Below, in pieces: positions 1 through 8,509 of a stretch of 64,000 bases of DNA (position 1 is its first letter; every line of letters starts with the position of its first letter). Below the pieces are notes generated by a model. That model made no database searches, was not told the DNA's origin, and saw only the letters and a list, made by a program, of their open reading frames with translations. Both the position numbers and the translations under genes were made by a program. This DNA is from Taishania sp965247975 (lineage in GTDB: Bacteria; Bacteroidota; Bacteroidia; Flavobacteriales_D; Crocinitomicaceae), in assembly GCA_965247975.1 (NCBI GenBank), contig OZ252050.1:2108001-2172000 (forward strand), given 5' to 3'.

Positions 1-122
1 TTTTGTGCAAGACTTAAATCAACAAAACCACAAGAAAGAATGGCTAAAACGAACAATTTTTTAACGGACATAAAACAATTGATTTGTTTGTGAGGTGTGA
101 AAGTAACAATTATTCAAAAAAA

Positions 123-150
123 AAGCCGCTACAAATAGATGTAACGGCTT
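123..150 (-). terminator. Rho-independent terminator of the T9SS gene
   Basis: An inverted repeat (AAGCCG-n-TACA / TGTA-n-CGGCTT, 6-base loop) starts 18 bases past the stop codon of the minus-strand gene that ends at 169. Read on the minus strand it is followed by a run of nine T. Stem plus T-run fits an intrinsic terminator. Nothing recognisable lies between it and the left edge. Confidence 0.8.
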
Positions 151-168
151 CAAAAAAGTGAGTTGATT

Positions 169-2805
169 TTAATTTTTCACAATGGTCATTCGTTGAATTC
201 CTGCTTCAGATTGAATGTTCAAGAAATATGAACCTGATTCTAAACCAGACATATCAACCGTATTTGAAACATTTTTATAAGAAGCTGAATGAACAACTTT
301 TCCAGTAATATCAACGATTTCAATCGCTAACACATTTTCAGTGTTTTGAGAAATGGTAATGATTCCTTTTGTTGGATTAGGAAAAACAGTAACCAATTCG
401 TTTGTTAATTCTTCAATAGAAACACAACCGTCTACGAATATAGAAGATGTTGCTTCAGCTGTACATCCGTTTTCTGTAAAAGAATAAGTGATTTCATGTG
501 CACCTAAACCTGCAGTCGCCGGATTGAAAGAAGTTCCTGTAACACCATCACCTGAATATGTTCCTCCAGTTGGATTTCCACCTGCTAGTGTAATAACTGG
601 ATAATTTATACATGTAGACGTTGTAGTTAACTCCAAACCAACAATCGGTGTTTCATTTATTGTCACCTCAATCATTGCTGCGTCAGATTCACATGTTCCA
701 ACAGTTGCAACTACATAATAATCTTCTGAACCAGCTGTTTGACCAGTTGCAAATGTTTCTCCAGTGCCAACTTCAATTGTTAACGCAGCATCTTCATACC
801 ATGTATAAGTTGCTGTTGATGAAGGAGCAGAGAATGTGGAAATTGGGAAAGGATTTGGAGAAGATGCATTGGTAGTTTGTCCGTCAAACACATCAATACC
901 ACTAAATGTCCATTCGCTGATATCGAAAACACCATTATTAGGTTGAGAACCATTACTTCTATAAACCCAACCGTCCAAATAGTCCCAAGGTTGACCTGAT
1001 CCGTCAACATTGATATCTCCCATAACATCAATGACAATACTATTAAAGAAAAGCTCAATAGCGTCATCTCCATTCACATTGGCTGCACTTGCCTCAATTG
1101 CATCTGCAACTCCACCAAAAAAGCCGGCGTAAGCTGCTGAATCAGTAGCAACAATAAATTCTTCTCCTGCTGAAAGCGCAACTGCCGGGAATGTAAATTC
1201 TTGACCATTTGAACCACCTCCATTATTTGCAGATCCAAATCCATATAAACTTAAGTCGGCAATGTCATTAATTGCATAAAAAGTAACCACTTTTGGTAAA
1301 CCGCCTGGAAGCGGGCAATCTGCAATTCCTGAAATAATTAACGATGGGCCTGAAGCTCCAGCTTGAACAGATAAATCTTCAGGTGTATCAGGAGAACACA
1401 ATGTTTGATCTCCACTTGTTGTTGGAGTTTCAGGTGATTCCGTAATGGTCAAAACTAATTGTTGAATACTGTCACAGCCAGTAGCATTTGTAAACATAAT
1501 GTCGTAAGTTCCAGAAGTTGAATATTCAGTACCTAAAAACGTGTACGAATCACACGCTGAAGCTGTTGTTGTAATCAAATTAGAAGTTCCGACAGTTAAG
1601 TTAATCGTTATAACTGAATCACAACCATTAGCTGCGGGAATTGTATCAGTGTATGTTCCACTTGCTTCCCACGTGTAATCACCAGAAGGCGAGGTATAAG
1701 AATCACAAGCGTTTTCAGTAATTGTACTTGTTGAAACTGGATTAACGGTTAAGGTTACTGTAACCACAGAATCACATCCCGAAACAGAAGTAAACGTTTC
1801 TGAGAAAACACCACTTGTTGTTAACGTTTGTGCTCCTAAAATATAAGATTCACCAGCACAAATTGTAGCTGAAGAACTAGAAGTAAAAGAAGAAACTACT
1901 GTCAATGTTAGATTTACCGTACTATCGCAACCAGCTGCAGTTTCAAAAATCTCTGTGTATGCACCAGCTGTAGTTAATGTTTGTGTTCCAAACACATAAC
2001 TTTGACCAGAACAAATCGTTTGTGTTGCATTAACTCCTGCATAAGACGGATTGATCGTTAAATTGATTGTCAAAACTGAATCACAAAGTGCAGCATTTGG
2101 AATAGTGTCTAAATAAGTTCCTGATGCCGTCCAAGTATAATTACCAGAAGGTGAAACTAAACTGTCACAAGCCGATTCTGTAAGTGTTATAAATGTGTTG
2201 CAACCACCTCCGCATGTCGACGCATGTGATCCTAAATTCGTTGTTTGAGCGATGTTATTGTATGGATCAACAAAAATGGTCCATTCTGAGTCTGTTGTAT
2301 TGGTTCCTCGCGAAAGAGTCCAATTGGTATTTGGCGAGCAAACAGCTGGTTTTCTAACGAGTATTTTATCTTGAGTTCCGTTTGCTATTCCTGCAACTTC
2401 CCAACCAGTTCCTGGATCAATAAGTTCTTCACCAACTTGATCAATTATGACATAACTTACACCATTAAATTTCGCTAACGCAATGGCATCATCACCGTTA
2501 TGGTTTAGAAAAGTATTGTATAAATCAGCACCGCTAACATCAATATTGTTGTTTGCAATGACATACGTTTGTCCATTCAATAAATTCCCACTTAATGCAA
2601 GAGTCGTAGCACTCCACGCTGACCCGTTTGAGTTTTTCCAAAGTTGAAACGTAGCAAGATCAACTGTTGCACCTGTTCCATTATAAATTTCGATGTATTT
2701 CTTGTTACCTCCAGATCCTTCTCCGTATTCAGAAATTAATAAATCGGTTGTTTGTCCAAATCCCCAAATGGGAAGTAGCATAAGTAAAAGTGAAAGTTTT
2801 TTCAT
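169..2805 (-). CDS. T9SS-secreted lamin-tail-domain protein
   Basis: A large exported protein of 878 aa, function unknown. A signal peptide (about residues 1-18, ending GFGQ) is followed by a lamin-tail (LTD) domain at about 20-150 (start LLISEYGEGSGG), typical of extracellular Bacteroidota proteins and nucleases. Five imperfect repeats of about 45 residues follow at about 205-455, each with ACDS or CxG near the start and a GCDS(V/T) motif before a beta strand. A second LTD-like section lies at about 490-640 (NVNGDDAIELFF), then an Ig-like segment. The last ~75 residues are a type A T9SS sorting domain (VFPNPTKG ... GSYFLNIQS). It should be exported by T9SS and anchored to or released from the surface. 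No catalytic motif was recognised. The gene is single, with its own terminator and a -7 box upstream. Confidence 0.85.
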   Translation of the reverse strand: MKKLSLLLMLLPIWGFGQTTDLLISEYGEGSGGNKKYIEIYNGTGATVDLATFQLWKNSNGSAWSATTLALSGNLLNGQTYVIANNNIDVSGADLYNTFLNHNGDDAIALAKFNGVSYVIIDQVGEELIDPGTGWEVAGIANGTQDKILVRKPAVCSPNTNWTLSRGTNTTDSEWTIFVDPYNNIAQTTNLGSHASTCGGGCNTFITLTESACDSLVSPSGNYTWTASGTYLDTIPNAALCDSVLTINLTINPSYAGVNATQTICSGQSYVFGTQTLTTAGAYTEIFETAAGCDSTVNLTLTVVSSFTSSSSATICAGESYILGAQTLTTSGVFSETFTSVSGCDSVVTVTLTVNPVSTSTITENACDSYTSPSGDYTWEASGTYTDTIPAANGCDSVITINLTVGTSNLITTTASACDSYTFLGTEYSTSGTYDIMFTNATGCDSIQQLVLTITESPETPTTSGDQTLCSPDTPEDLSVQAGASGPSLIISGIADCPLPGGLPKVVTFYAINDIADLSLYGFGSANNGGGSNGQEFTFPAVALSAGEEFIVATDSAAYAGFFGGVADAIEASAANVNGDDAIELFFNSIVIDVMGDINVDGSGQPWDYLDGWVYRSNGSQPNNGVFDISEWTFSGIDVFDGQTTNASSPNPFPISTFSAPSSTATYTWYEDAALTIEVGTGETFATGQTAGSEDYYVVATVGTCESDAAMIEVTINETPIVGLELTTTSTCINYPVITLAGGNPTGGTYSGDGVTGTSFNPATAGLGAHEITYSFTENGCTAEATSSIFVDGCVSIEELTNELVTVFPNPTKGIITISQNTENVLAIEIVDITGKVVHSASYKNVSNTVDMSGLESGSYFLNIQSEAGIQRMTIVKN

Positions 2806-2828
2806 GCGATTTTAATTTATTGTTTGCA

Positions 2829-2836
2829 CAAAATTA
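2829..2836 (-). promoter_or_regulatory. Candidate -7 promoter box (TAATTTTG)
   Basis: Read on the minus strand this is TAATTTTG, an exact match to the Bacteroidota -7 consensus TAnnTTTG, 24 bases before the ATG of the T9SS protein. No clear TTTG -33 box is visible at the usual 19-21 bp. A 13-bp perfect palindrome (2848-2860) sits there instead. Confidence 0.5.
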
Positions 2837-2888
2837 CGGCATTTTTGAAGGATAATCCTTATTTGAGTGTGAACTAATTATTAACAAA

Positions 2889-2912
2889 AAAGTCCCGCAA
2901 TTGCAGGACTTT
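2889..2912 (-). terminator. Rho-independent terminator
   Basis: A near-perfect palindrome (AAAGTCC-c-GCAATTGC-a-GGACTTT) lies 3 bases after the stop codon of the minus-strand thioredoxin-like gene. On the minus strand it runs into TTTTTTGTT. This separates the gene from the T9SS gene downstream. Confidence 0.8.
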
Positions 2913-2915
2913 CGT

Positions 2916-4442
2916 TTATTTCATTGATTCTTCTTCTTCTGGGTCAGGAGGGAAGAGCTTTGGTAAATCGGTTTTACCCTGCAATCTGTCCATCATATCC
3001 TCCAATTGGGAAATGGAGATTTGCTTGGCAATCAACTCTTTGTTTTTGTTCAAAACAAATACACGTGGTGTCGCGAAAATATCATACGATTTTTGATAAT
3101 TCAATGATTCAATCGTTGTGTAACGTGGAATAAATTGTCTCGCATCTTTTTGAGCTGCGGTGTACAAAGATTCTGTTAATGCAACATTGATGAAAGTTAG
3201 ATTGTTGTCATGAATGTATTTCTTCCATTTTTCAAAATCTTCACCTATCGCTTTTCCAACTGCATAGACTTCGATGTTTCTGTCTTTGAGTTTTTTCTCA
3301 TATAAAGATTGAAGTTTCGGTGTGATTTTCTTGCAATGTCCACAAGTTGACTCCCAGAAATAGATAATGGTGTATTCAGCATCAATATCTTCGAACATAT
3401 TTACCCAATTCTCGTCGGTGGTATCGCGCAAAATTAAATTAGGAGGAACGACACCCATGACAAGATTCTTTTGAATGTCAATTTTTTCACACAAATCTTT
3501 TAACTTATCGTCTGTCATCCAAAAAGCAGGAGATTTTCCTTCAGCATTTTTTGAACAATAATATTTATTCGCCATCATGGTATAAACCTTGTCCATTCCC
3601 ATTTGTTTGCTTTTGCCATAAGTGCTTGTAATCCAAGAAACACAATACTCGTACATCTTAGATTTTGGATTTAATTGGTCACATAATTTATATGCATAAT
3701 GCAACACAGTGTCCCAATGAGGAACCATCATTTTATTGCTGAAATAATATTCCAACTTGTTGTGGAAAATAACTGAATTCACCAATGCGTCCTCTTTAAA
3801 ATCAATGTTGTCAAAGTAGTGTGCTCTGAAATAATTGAATCTGAAATTGGAATCAATCATTTCGCCTTTTTCATTTTTTGGAGGTTCAGGCACAGCAATA
3901 TCCATGGACATTTTGACAATTTTGGACACTAATTTTGATGGATTATTTTTTATTAAATCTTTTTGGTAGGCTTCAACTTCTGCAGAAAGTGCATTTAATT
4001 CGTCGTTGTATTTTTGATATTCCGCAGATTTTTTGTCCAATTTATCTCGTTTTGCTGTAATTTCATTGGCATTTTTCTTTTTACCAGTCATGAAATTTAC
4101 ATACTCCATAAAGACTTTGTTTTCTTCCGATTTTTTGATTTTCATCGTTTCCATGAAATTTGGATACGTTGTTTCCATGTGAACATCTTCATTATTGTAA
4201 ATGAACTCGAACATTTTTTGGTCTGGAAGCAAAATACCTAACATACCTGGAGATTGTTTTTTCCCATCAAAAGTTACTACTCCAGCTTTAATTTGAGCTG
4301 TGTCAGCATAAAAAAGTTTTGATCCGTAGTAGCGAACTAAATGAACTGTTGTGTCTTTTTGTCCAACAATTTTAAATTTTAACTGTTGACCAAAGCTTAG
4401 GGTTGCAGTGAAAAGCACTAAAATGGATAAAATCGATTTCAT
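2916..4442 (-). CDS. TlpA/DUF5106-like thioredoxin-fold protein
   Basis: A 508-aa exported thiol-disulfide oxidoreductase of the TlpA type. A signal peptide (residues 1-18, ending LSFGQ) is followed by a DUF4369/DUF5106-like N-terminal region with a charged helical stretch (about 95-170), then a C-terminal thioredoxin fold at about 330-490. The redox motif is CGHC in FWESTCGHCKKITP (about residue 366), and the cis-proline segment lies near ATPRVFVLNKNKE. Such proteins are periplasmic and usually reduce or isomerise disulfides, sometimes during cytochrome maturation, although the cytochrome operon is 22 kb away. The gene stands alone and ends at its own terminator. The family call is firm; the substrate is unknown. 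Confidence 0.8.
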   Translation of the reverse strand: MKSILSILVLFTATLSFGQQLKFKIVGQKDTTVHLVRYYGSKLFYADTAQIKAGVVTFDGKKQSPGMLGILLPDQKMFEFIYNNEDVHMETTYPNFMETMKIKKSEENKVFMEYVNFMTGKKKNANEITAKRDKLDKKSAEYQKYNDELNALSAEVEAYQKDLIKNNPSKLVSKIVKMSMDIAVPEPPKNEKGEMIDSNFRFNYFRAHYFDNIDFKEDALVNSVIFHNKLEYYFSNKMMVPHWDTVLHYAYKLCDQLNPKSKMYEYCVSWITSTYGKSKQMGMDKVYTMMANKYYCSKNAEGKSPAFWMTDDKLKDLCEKIDIQKNLVMGVVPPNLILRDTTDENWVNMFEDIDAEYTIIYFWESTCGHCKKITPKLQSLYEKKLKDRNIEVYAVGKAIGEDFEKWKKYIHDNNLTFINVALTESLYTAAQKDARQFIPRYTTIESLNYQKSYDIFATPRVFVLNKNKELIAKQISISQLEDMMDRLQGKTDLPKLFPPDPEEEESMK

Positions 4443-4561
4443 AGTTTATATTTTATAATTTGAAATTAATGTTTAGACGTGGTACAAGAATCAAAAGTTA
4501 TGCCGTTAACAATTCTTTAACCGTTTTAATTATGAAAATAACTTCTACTAAGCTCGAAAGA

Positions 4562-4951
4562 TTATTTAGACACTTTGATATTCAGTGATTTAAGAAGTTT
4601 TACTTGATTGTTGTCCACATATTGAATTAAAAGTTTTACATTTTTTCCATTACACAAAGGAGTAAAGTAATAGCTTTTTTCATCGAGCAACTTAAGAGTA
4701 ACTTCGCCATTTACAGCGGCCAAACGAATCATTTCATCCGCAAAAGAGTCACATGAAATTTGAAGGATATTTGCTGTGCATTTAATGTCCTTTCCGGAAA
4801 TAACAGCAATTTCAATTTTGCCATCAACTTCTTCATGGTATGCAGAATACAGTATTTTGGATGTTTCTGAATCCTCAGAGCTGGTCACTTTTTTTGAATT
4901 GGAACAAGCGCTTAGAAACAGAAATATGCTTATTGCTATAATTGTCTTCAT
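4562..4951 (-). CDS. Small hypothetical lipoprotein
   Basis: A 129-aa protein with a lipoprotein signal: a hydrophobic helix ending LFLSAC, with the lipidated cysteine at about residue 16, then a Ser/Lys-rich linker. Residues ~35-129 look like a compact all-beta domain with two further cysteines (KCTANI, QISCDS) that could pair. No family recognised. It is likely anchored in the inner or outer membrane. Single gene, transcribed in the same direction as the upstream thioredoxin-like gene's region but with no sign of an operon. Confidence 0.6.
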   Translation of the reverse strand: MKTIIAISIFLFLSACSNSKKVTSSEDSETSKILYSAYHEEVDGKIEIAVISGKDIKCTANILQISCDSFADEMIRLAAVNGEVTLKLLDEKSYYFTPLCNGKNVKLLIQYVDNNQVKLLKSLNIKVSK

Positions 4952-5129
4952 CTTTTTTTATTGTAAAAATAAGTATTATTAACTTTTCTATACGATGATT
5001 TTTGAGCTTTGTAAACAAAACAAAGATTCATATAGAAAAATTGCTTTTTGTTTTCAAAATGGCATAAATTTAAGATGAATTGAACAAATGTTGATTATGA
5101 CTTCTTTTAGAAGATAATGACATCGCAAT

Positions 5130-5137
5130 TAAATTTG
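5130..5137 (+). promoter_or_regulatory. Candidate -7 box (TAAATTTG) of the ABC1 kinase gene
   Basis: TAAATTTG matches the Bacteroidota -7 consensus TAnnTTTG and lies 67 bases before the ATG at 5205. A weak TTTA at 5105-5108, 21 bp upstream, may stand in for the -33 TTTG. Confidence 0.45.
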
Positions 5138-5204
5138 CATCTTTGCTTAAATTAAATGGCGGCAATTATTCTTTTTACATTTAATTTTAATTCAATTTTC
5201 TTTT

Positions 5205-6887
5205 ATGTGGATTTTTAGAGTCAGACAGAATATTCGAAATGTGTTCCGATTTATTTCCATCTTGTTCATTATTCTTGGGCATTATTTTAGAAATTGGTTT
5301 ACTACAGGGCCGCTTAGAGGAATTTTTGATCCAAAAGGAACTAAACGCATGTCGCGTTCCGAAAGGCTGCGCCATATCATTGAAGATTTGGGACCTACTT
5401 TTGTGAAATTTGGACAAATCATTGCCGATCGACCTGATTTAGCTTCCGAAAATTTGCGCATTGAATTAAAGAAACTTCAATCCTCAGCTAAGCCTTTTGA
5501 TGACGATCAAGCCAAAAAACTGATTGAACAAGAATTAGGCGATAACGTTGAAAATGTTTTTGAGGAATTTACAAACGAACACATTGCTTCGGCATCGATT
5601 GGTCAAGTTTATTTTGCAAAATTAAAAACGGGTGAAAAGGTTGTACTCAAGATTCAACGTCCTCAAATCCGACCAATAATTAAGTTGGATATTATTTTGA
5701 TGCAGTTTTTTGCTCAGAAAATACAGAAATCATATCCTGAATTACAGTCCTTTAACATTGTGAATTTCATCAAAGATTTTGGTGAGATTATTTTAAAAGA
5801 ATTGGATTTTTCGAATGAAGTAGCTAACATGTTGCGATTTACAAACATGTTTAAAGAAAACGATAATGTGTACATTCCAAAAGTGTTTACGCAGTATTGC
5901 ACTCCACGGCTACTTATGATGGAATACATTGAAGGAACAAAACCAGATTCAATTGATGACATCGTAAGTGCAGGTTTTAATCCGCAGCAAATTGCCGAAA
6001 ATGGCATGAACGCAATTCTAACCATGATTTTAAAACACGGATTTTTTCATGCTGACCCGCATGCTGGAAACATTTTTATACGTGGGAATAATCAACTGGT
6101 TCTTATCGATTTTGGAATGTGCGCATCCCTGAAACCCAAACAAATTCATGGTTTGATTCACTTCTTAATCGGGTTTTCAGAGAAAAATCAACACACGATT
6201 GCTAAATCACTTTTGGAATTGACAGAAGCTGGTTATTTCTCTGAGATAGAAGAATTAGAGTTTGAGATTAATGAATTAATTGAAAAATACGCATATCTGG
6301 ACTACGGATCTGTTGATATATCTGGTTTGTTTACGGATACCTTTAAATTACTCATGAAATATGAAATTAAAATTCCGAGCAATTTATACATGTTACTCAA
6401 AACGCTTATAACTATTCAGAATTTGGCTGATAGTCTAAAAGCAGAATTATCGATGGTGGATATGATTAGGCCTTATGCAAAAGAAAAAATCATGGAGAAA
6501 TTTAGCATGTCATCGGTAAAACAAAAAATCATGACTGGAGCAGAAGATTACCTCTATTTATTGGAGAATTTCCCGAAGGATCTACGTCAAATAATGACAA
6601 ATTTTAAAAATCATGGACTTCAGCACGAAATAAATTTCAAAAGCAATGACAACGCGAATGGACAAATTCGAGGTCATATCTATCGGATTGGCAGTATTTT
6701 AATGATTGGATTTTTGCTCGTATGTGTTACATTATTGAAAGTGTATAATGTTCAATCGGTTACAAATTCCTCTGGACACACTTATTTCAAAGAGATTTAT
6801 GGTAACTATCCAGATATTCTTTTTATAATCACATTTATCATTGCCATTTTTGTTGTTCTGCGACTGATTGTTCGTTCAAAACGTTGA
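5205..6887 (+). CDS. ABC1/AarF (UbiB-family) kinase
   Basis: A 560-aa atypical protein-kinase-like ATPase of the ABC1/UbiB family. The family signature KFGQ lies in FVKFGQIIADRPDL. The Ala-rich nucleotide loop is ASASIGQVY, the VLKIQRP lysine follows, the catalytic loop is HADPHAGN and the metal-binding motif is DFG (LIDFGMC). The C-terminus has two predicted membrane helices (about 500-525 and 535-556), as in UbiB. In quinone-producing bacteria the family supports isoprenoid-quinone or lipid homeostasis. Bacteroidota use menaquinone, so a direct ubiquinone role is unlikely and the substrate is unknown. The N-terminus is basic and cytoplasmic. It converges with the esterase gene, with a 13-base gap. 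Confidence 0.9.
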   Translation: MWIFRVRQNIRNVFRFISILFIILGHYFRNWFTTGPLRGIFDPKGTKRMSRSERLRHIIEDLGPTFVKFGQIIADRPDLASENLRIELKKLQSSAKPFDDDQAKKLIEQELGDNVENVFEEFTNEHIASASIGQVYFAKLKTGEKVVLKIQRPQIRPIIKLDIILMQFFAQKIQKSYPELQSFNIVNFIKDFGEIILKELDFSNEVANMLRFTNMFKENDNVYIPKVFTQYCTPRLLMMEYIEGTKPDSIDDIVSAGFNPQQIAENGMNAILTMILKHGFFHADPHAGNIFIRGNNQLVLIDFGMCASLKPKQIHGLIHFLIGFSEKNQHTIAKSLLELTEAGYFSEIEELEFEINELIEKYAYLDYGSVDISGLFTDTFKLLMKYEIKIPSNLYMLLKTLITIQNLADSLKAELSMVDMIRPYAKEKIMEKFSMSSVKQKIMTGAEDYLYLLENFPKDLRQIMTNFKNHGLQHEINFKSNDNANGQIRGHIYRIGSILMIGFLLVCVTLLKVYNVQSVTNSSGHTYFKEIYGNYPDILFIITFIIAIFVVLRLIVRSKR

Positions 6888-6900
6888 TTTTGAAATAAAT

Positions 6901-7857
6901 TCACTTCAGTAAACCAAAGTCTTTTGCAATAAAATAGGTAGAGAAAAATCCCATCGCAGTTGCGTAAGTGCCTGATTTTCCGCCTTGCTCTTTTCCTGAT
7001 CCGGGATCTACTGGCAACGAGTGACCCAAATTGGGTATTTGATATTCCACAATGTACTCTTCGTTGTTTTCATTTAAATAAGCCGTTCGTGGAATTTTAG
7101 CGTCTCCAACAATGGATTTTGTTTCTGAAAATTTTTGTTTTGGAGCCAAACCCATCCATTGCAAAATGAGCTTTTTAGAATTAGTTGGACTTACCATTTC
7201 ATCCGCTGTTCCAAACAAAACCACCAATTTAGGATAATTCATTGGCTGATCGTGTAATTCAGAAACGAGCGAAGCCAATTCAGTTGAAGTTGTGTATTTG
7301 GTGTCATTTCCTTGCATCATTTTATATGCTTGTGAAAAGTTTGTTGCTGTGCCATAAGGTCCACCTGCAAGAACAGCTCCACCTTGGAATAGAGAAGGGT
7401 AGAGCGCAAGCAACGTACTAGACATGGCTCCGCCGGCAGAAAGTCCATAGCTGAACACTGATTTTTCATCAACAGAATAGGTTTTAATCGCAAAATCAAT
7501 CATGTTTTTGAGTGATGCAGATTCGCCATTGAAGCGAATATCTGATTTCATGAACCAATTAAAACAACGCGTCATGTTGTTTGCTACTTTTTGTTCAGGA
7601 TAAAGCACAATAAATCCGTTTTGCTCGGCCAATTTATTCCATCCTGTTTCAAGGGCGATTTCTTCAGCTGTTTGTGAACAACCATGAAGTGCCACAACTA
7701 ACGGAACTTTAAGCAAAGAATCGATGTTTTTGGGAATGTAAATGAAGCATTTTAAGTTGCCTGGATTATCTCCAAAGGATTTTAATTCCTGCATTTGTGC
7801 AAAGGAATAAATCCAACTAAAACTTAAAATAAAAAGGGTTAAAAATCTCATAATCAA
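6901..7857 (-). CDS. PHB-depolymerase-family esterase (exported)
   Basis: A 318-aa alpha/beta-hydrolase of the PHB depolymerase/LpqC family. A signal peptide (about 1-20, ending SFAQ) is followed by the oxyanion segment LHGCSQTAEE, the nucleophile elbow GLSAGG (Ser), an Asp in FGTADEMVSP and a His in NLGHSLPVDP. That gives a complete Ser-Asp-His set. Members hydrolyse short polyhydroxyalkanoate, feruloyl or acetyl esters outside the cytoplasm. The exact substrate cannot be read from sequence, and no substrate-binding domain is attached. It follows the GNAT gene with a 3-base gap, so the two are probably co-transcribed. Confidence 0.85.
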   Translation of the reverse strand: MIMRFLTLFILSFSWIYSFAQMQELKSFGDNPGNLKCFIYIPKNIDSLLKVPLVVALHGCSQTAEEIALETGWNKLAEQNGFIVLYPEQKVANNMTRCFNWFMKSDIRFNGESASLKNMIDFAIKTYSVDEKSVFSYGLSAGGAMSSTLLALYPSLFQGGAVLAGGPYGTATNFSQAYKMMQGNDTKYTTSTELASLVSELHDQPMNYPKLVVLFGTADEMVSPTNSKKLILQWMGLAPKQKFSETKSIVGDAKIPRTAYLNENNEEYIVEYQIPNLGHSLPVDPGSGKEQGGKSGTYATAMGFFSTYFIAKDFGLLK

Positions 7858-7860
7858 TAA

Positions 7861-8388
7861 TTAAATTGCTCCTTCGTCTCCGTAAATGATAACATCCATA
7901 TCCATGTAAATGCTTTGTTTTAATGGAATCATTTCATTTCGTTCGGCCACTTTGATGGAATCACTATTATCTGGATGAATCATGGATACAAATTTCTCAG
8001 AAATACCTAATTCCATGCCAATTTTCTTCATTTGTCTAGCAGCCTCTGTTGCATAGCCATTGCCCCAATGTTCTCTCATAAACGAGTAACCAATTTCAAA
8101 AACGGTTTTTTCTTCAAATACACGATTGATGATGCCACAAAGTCCAATGAGTTCGTTGTTTTCCTTGAGAACAACCCCTAACATTCCTAATCCCGATTCT
8201 TCGTAGCGTTGAAGCTGACGATCAATCCACTCGGTCGATAATTCTCTATGCGATTTTATTCCTTCAGGAAATGCCAAAAAATGCAAACGATCATTGTCAA
8301 CAAAGAAATTTTCCCAACTTGGAATATCATCAGTTGTGAGTTTTCGGTATAATAGTCGCTCGGAAGTATGGTTGAAATATGTGTTCAT
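7861..8388 (-). CDS. GNAT-family N-acetyltransferase (RimJ/RimL-like)
   Basis: A 175-aa cytoplasmic acetyltransferase. It opens with TSERLLYRKLTTDDIPSW, the usual RimJ/RimL start. The acetyl-CoA-binding section is IGYSFMREHWGNGYATEAA (motif A, Q/RxxGxG/A-like), followed by SEKFVSMIHPDNSDSIKVAER, where the Asn and Glu typical of this subfamily are visible. The substrate may be an N-terminal amine or a small amine and cannot be told from sequence. It is the first gene of a two-gene unit with the esterase. A TACCTTTG -7 box (8400-8407) lies 11 bases upstream of the ATG. Confidence 0.85.
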   Translation of the reverse strand: MNTYFNHTSERLLYRKLTTDDIPSWENFFVDNDRLHFLAFPEGIKSHRELSTEWIDRQLQRYEESGLGMLGVVLKENNELIGLCGIINRVFEEKTVFEIGYSFMREHWGNGYATEAARQMKKIGMELGISEKFVSMIHPDNSDSIKVAERNEMIPLKQSIYMDMDVIIYGDEGAI

Positions 8389-8399
8389 GCTTTTTAAAG

Positions 8400-8407
8400 C
8401 AAAGGTA
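8400..8407 (-). promoter_or_regulatory. Candidate -7 box (TACCTTTG) of the GNAT-esterase unit
   Basis: The minus strand reads TACCTTTG, matching TAnnTTTG, 11 bases before the GNAT start codon. No -33 TTTG is apparent. Confidence 0.45.
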
Positions 8408-8478
8408 ATGAAAGTACATTTTATTGACTTATAATTTTTTTGGTGACTTTGGTCACTTTTTTAACAGAAAGGGAATAC

Positions 8479-8486
8479 TACTTTTG
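8479..8486 (+). promoter_or_regulatory. Candidate -7 box (TACTTTTG) of the T9SS repeat protein
   Basis: TACTTTTG matches TAnnTTTG and lies 23 bases before the ATG at 8510. The nearest TTTG upstream (8448-8451) is 27 bp away, too far for the usual -33/-7 spacing. Confidence 0.45.
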
Positions 8487-8509
8487 AGACTAGAATTAAA
8501 AATTTTATC

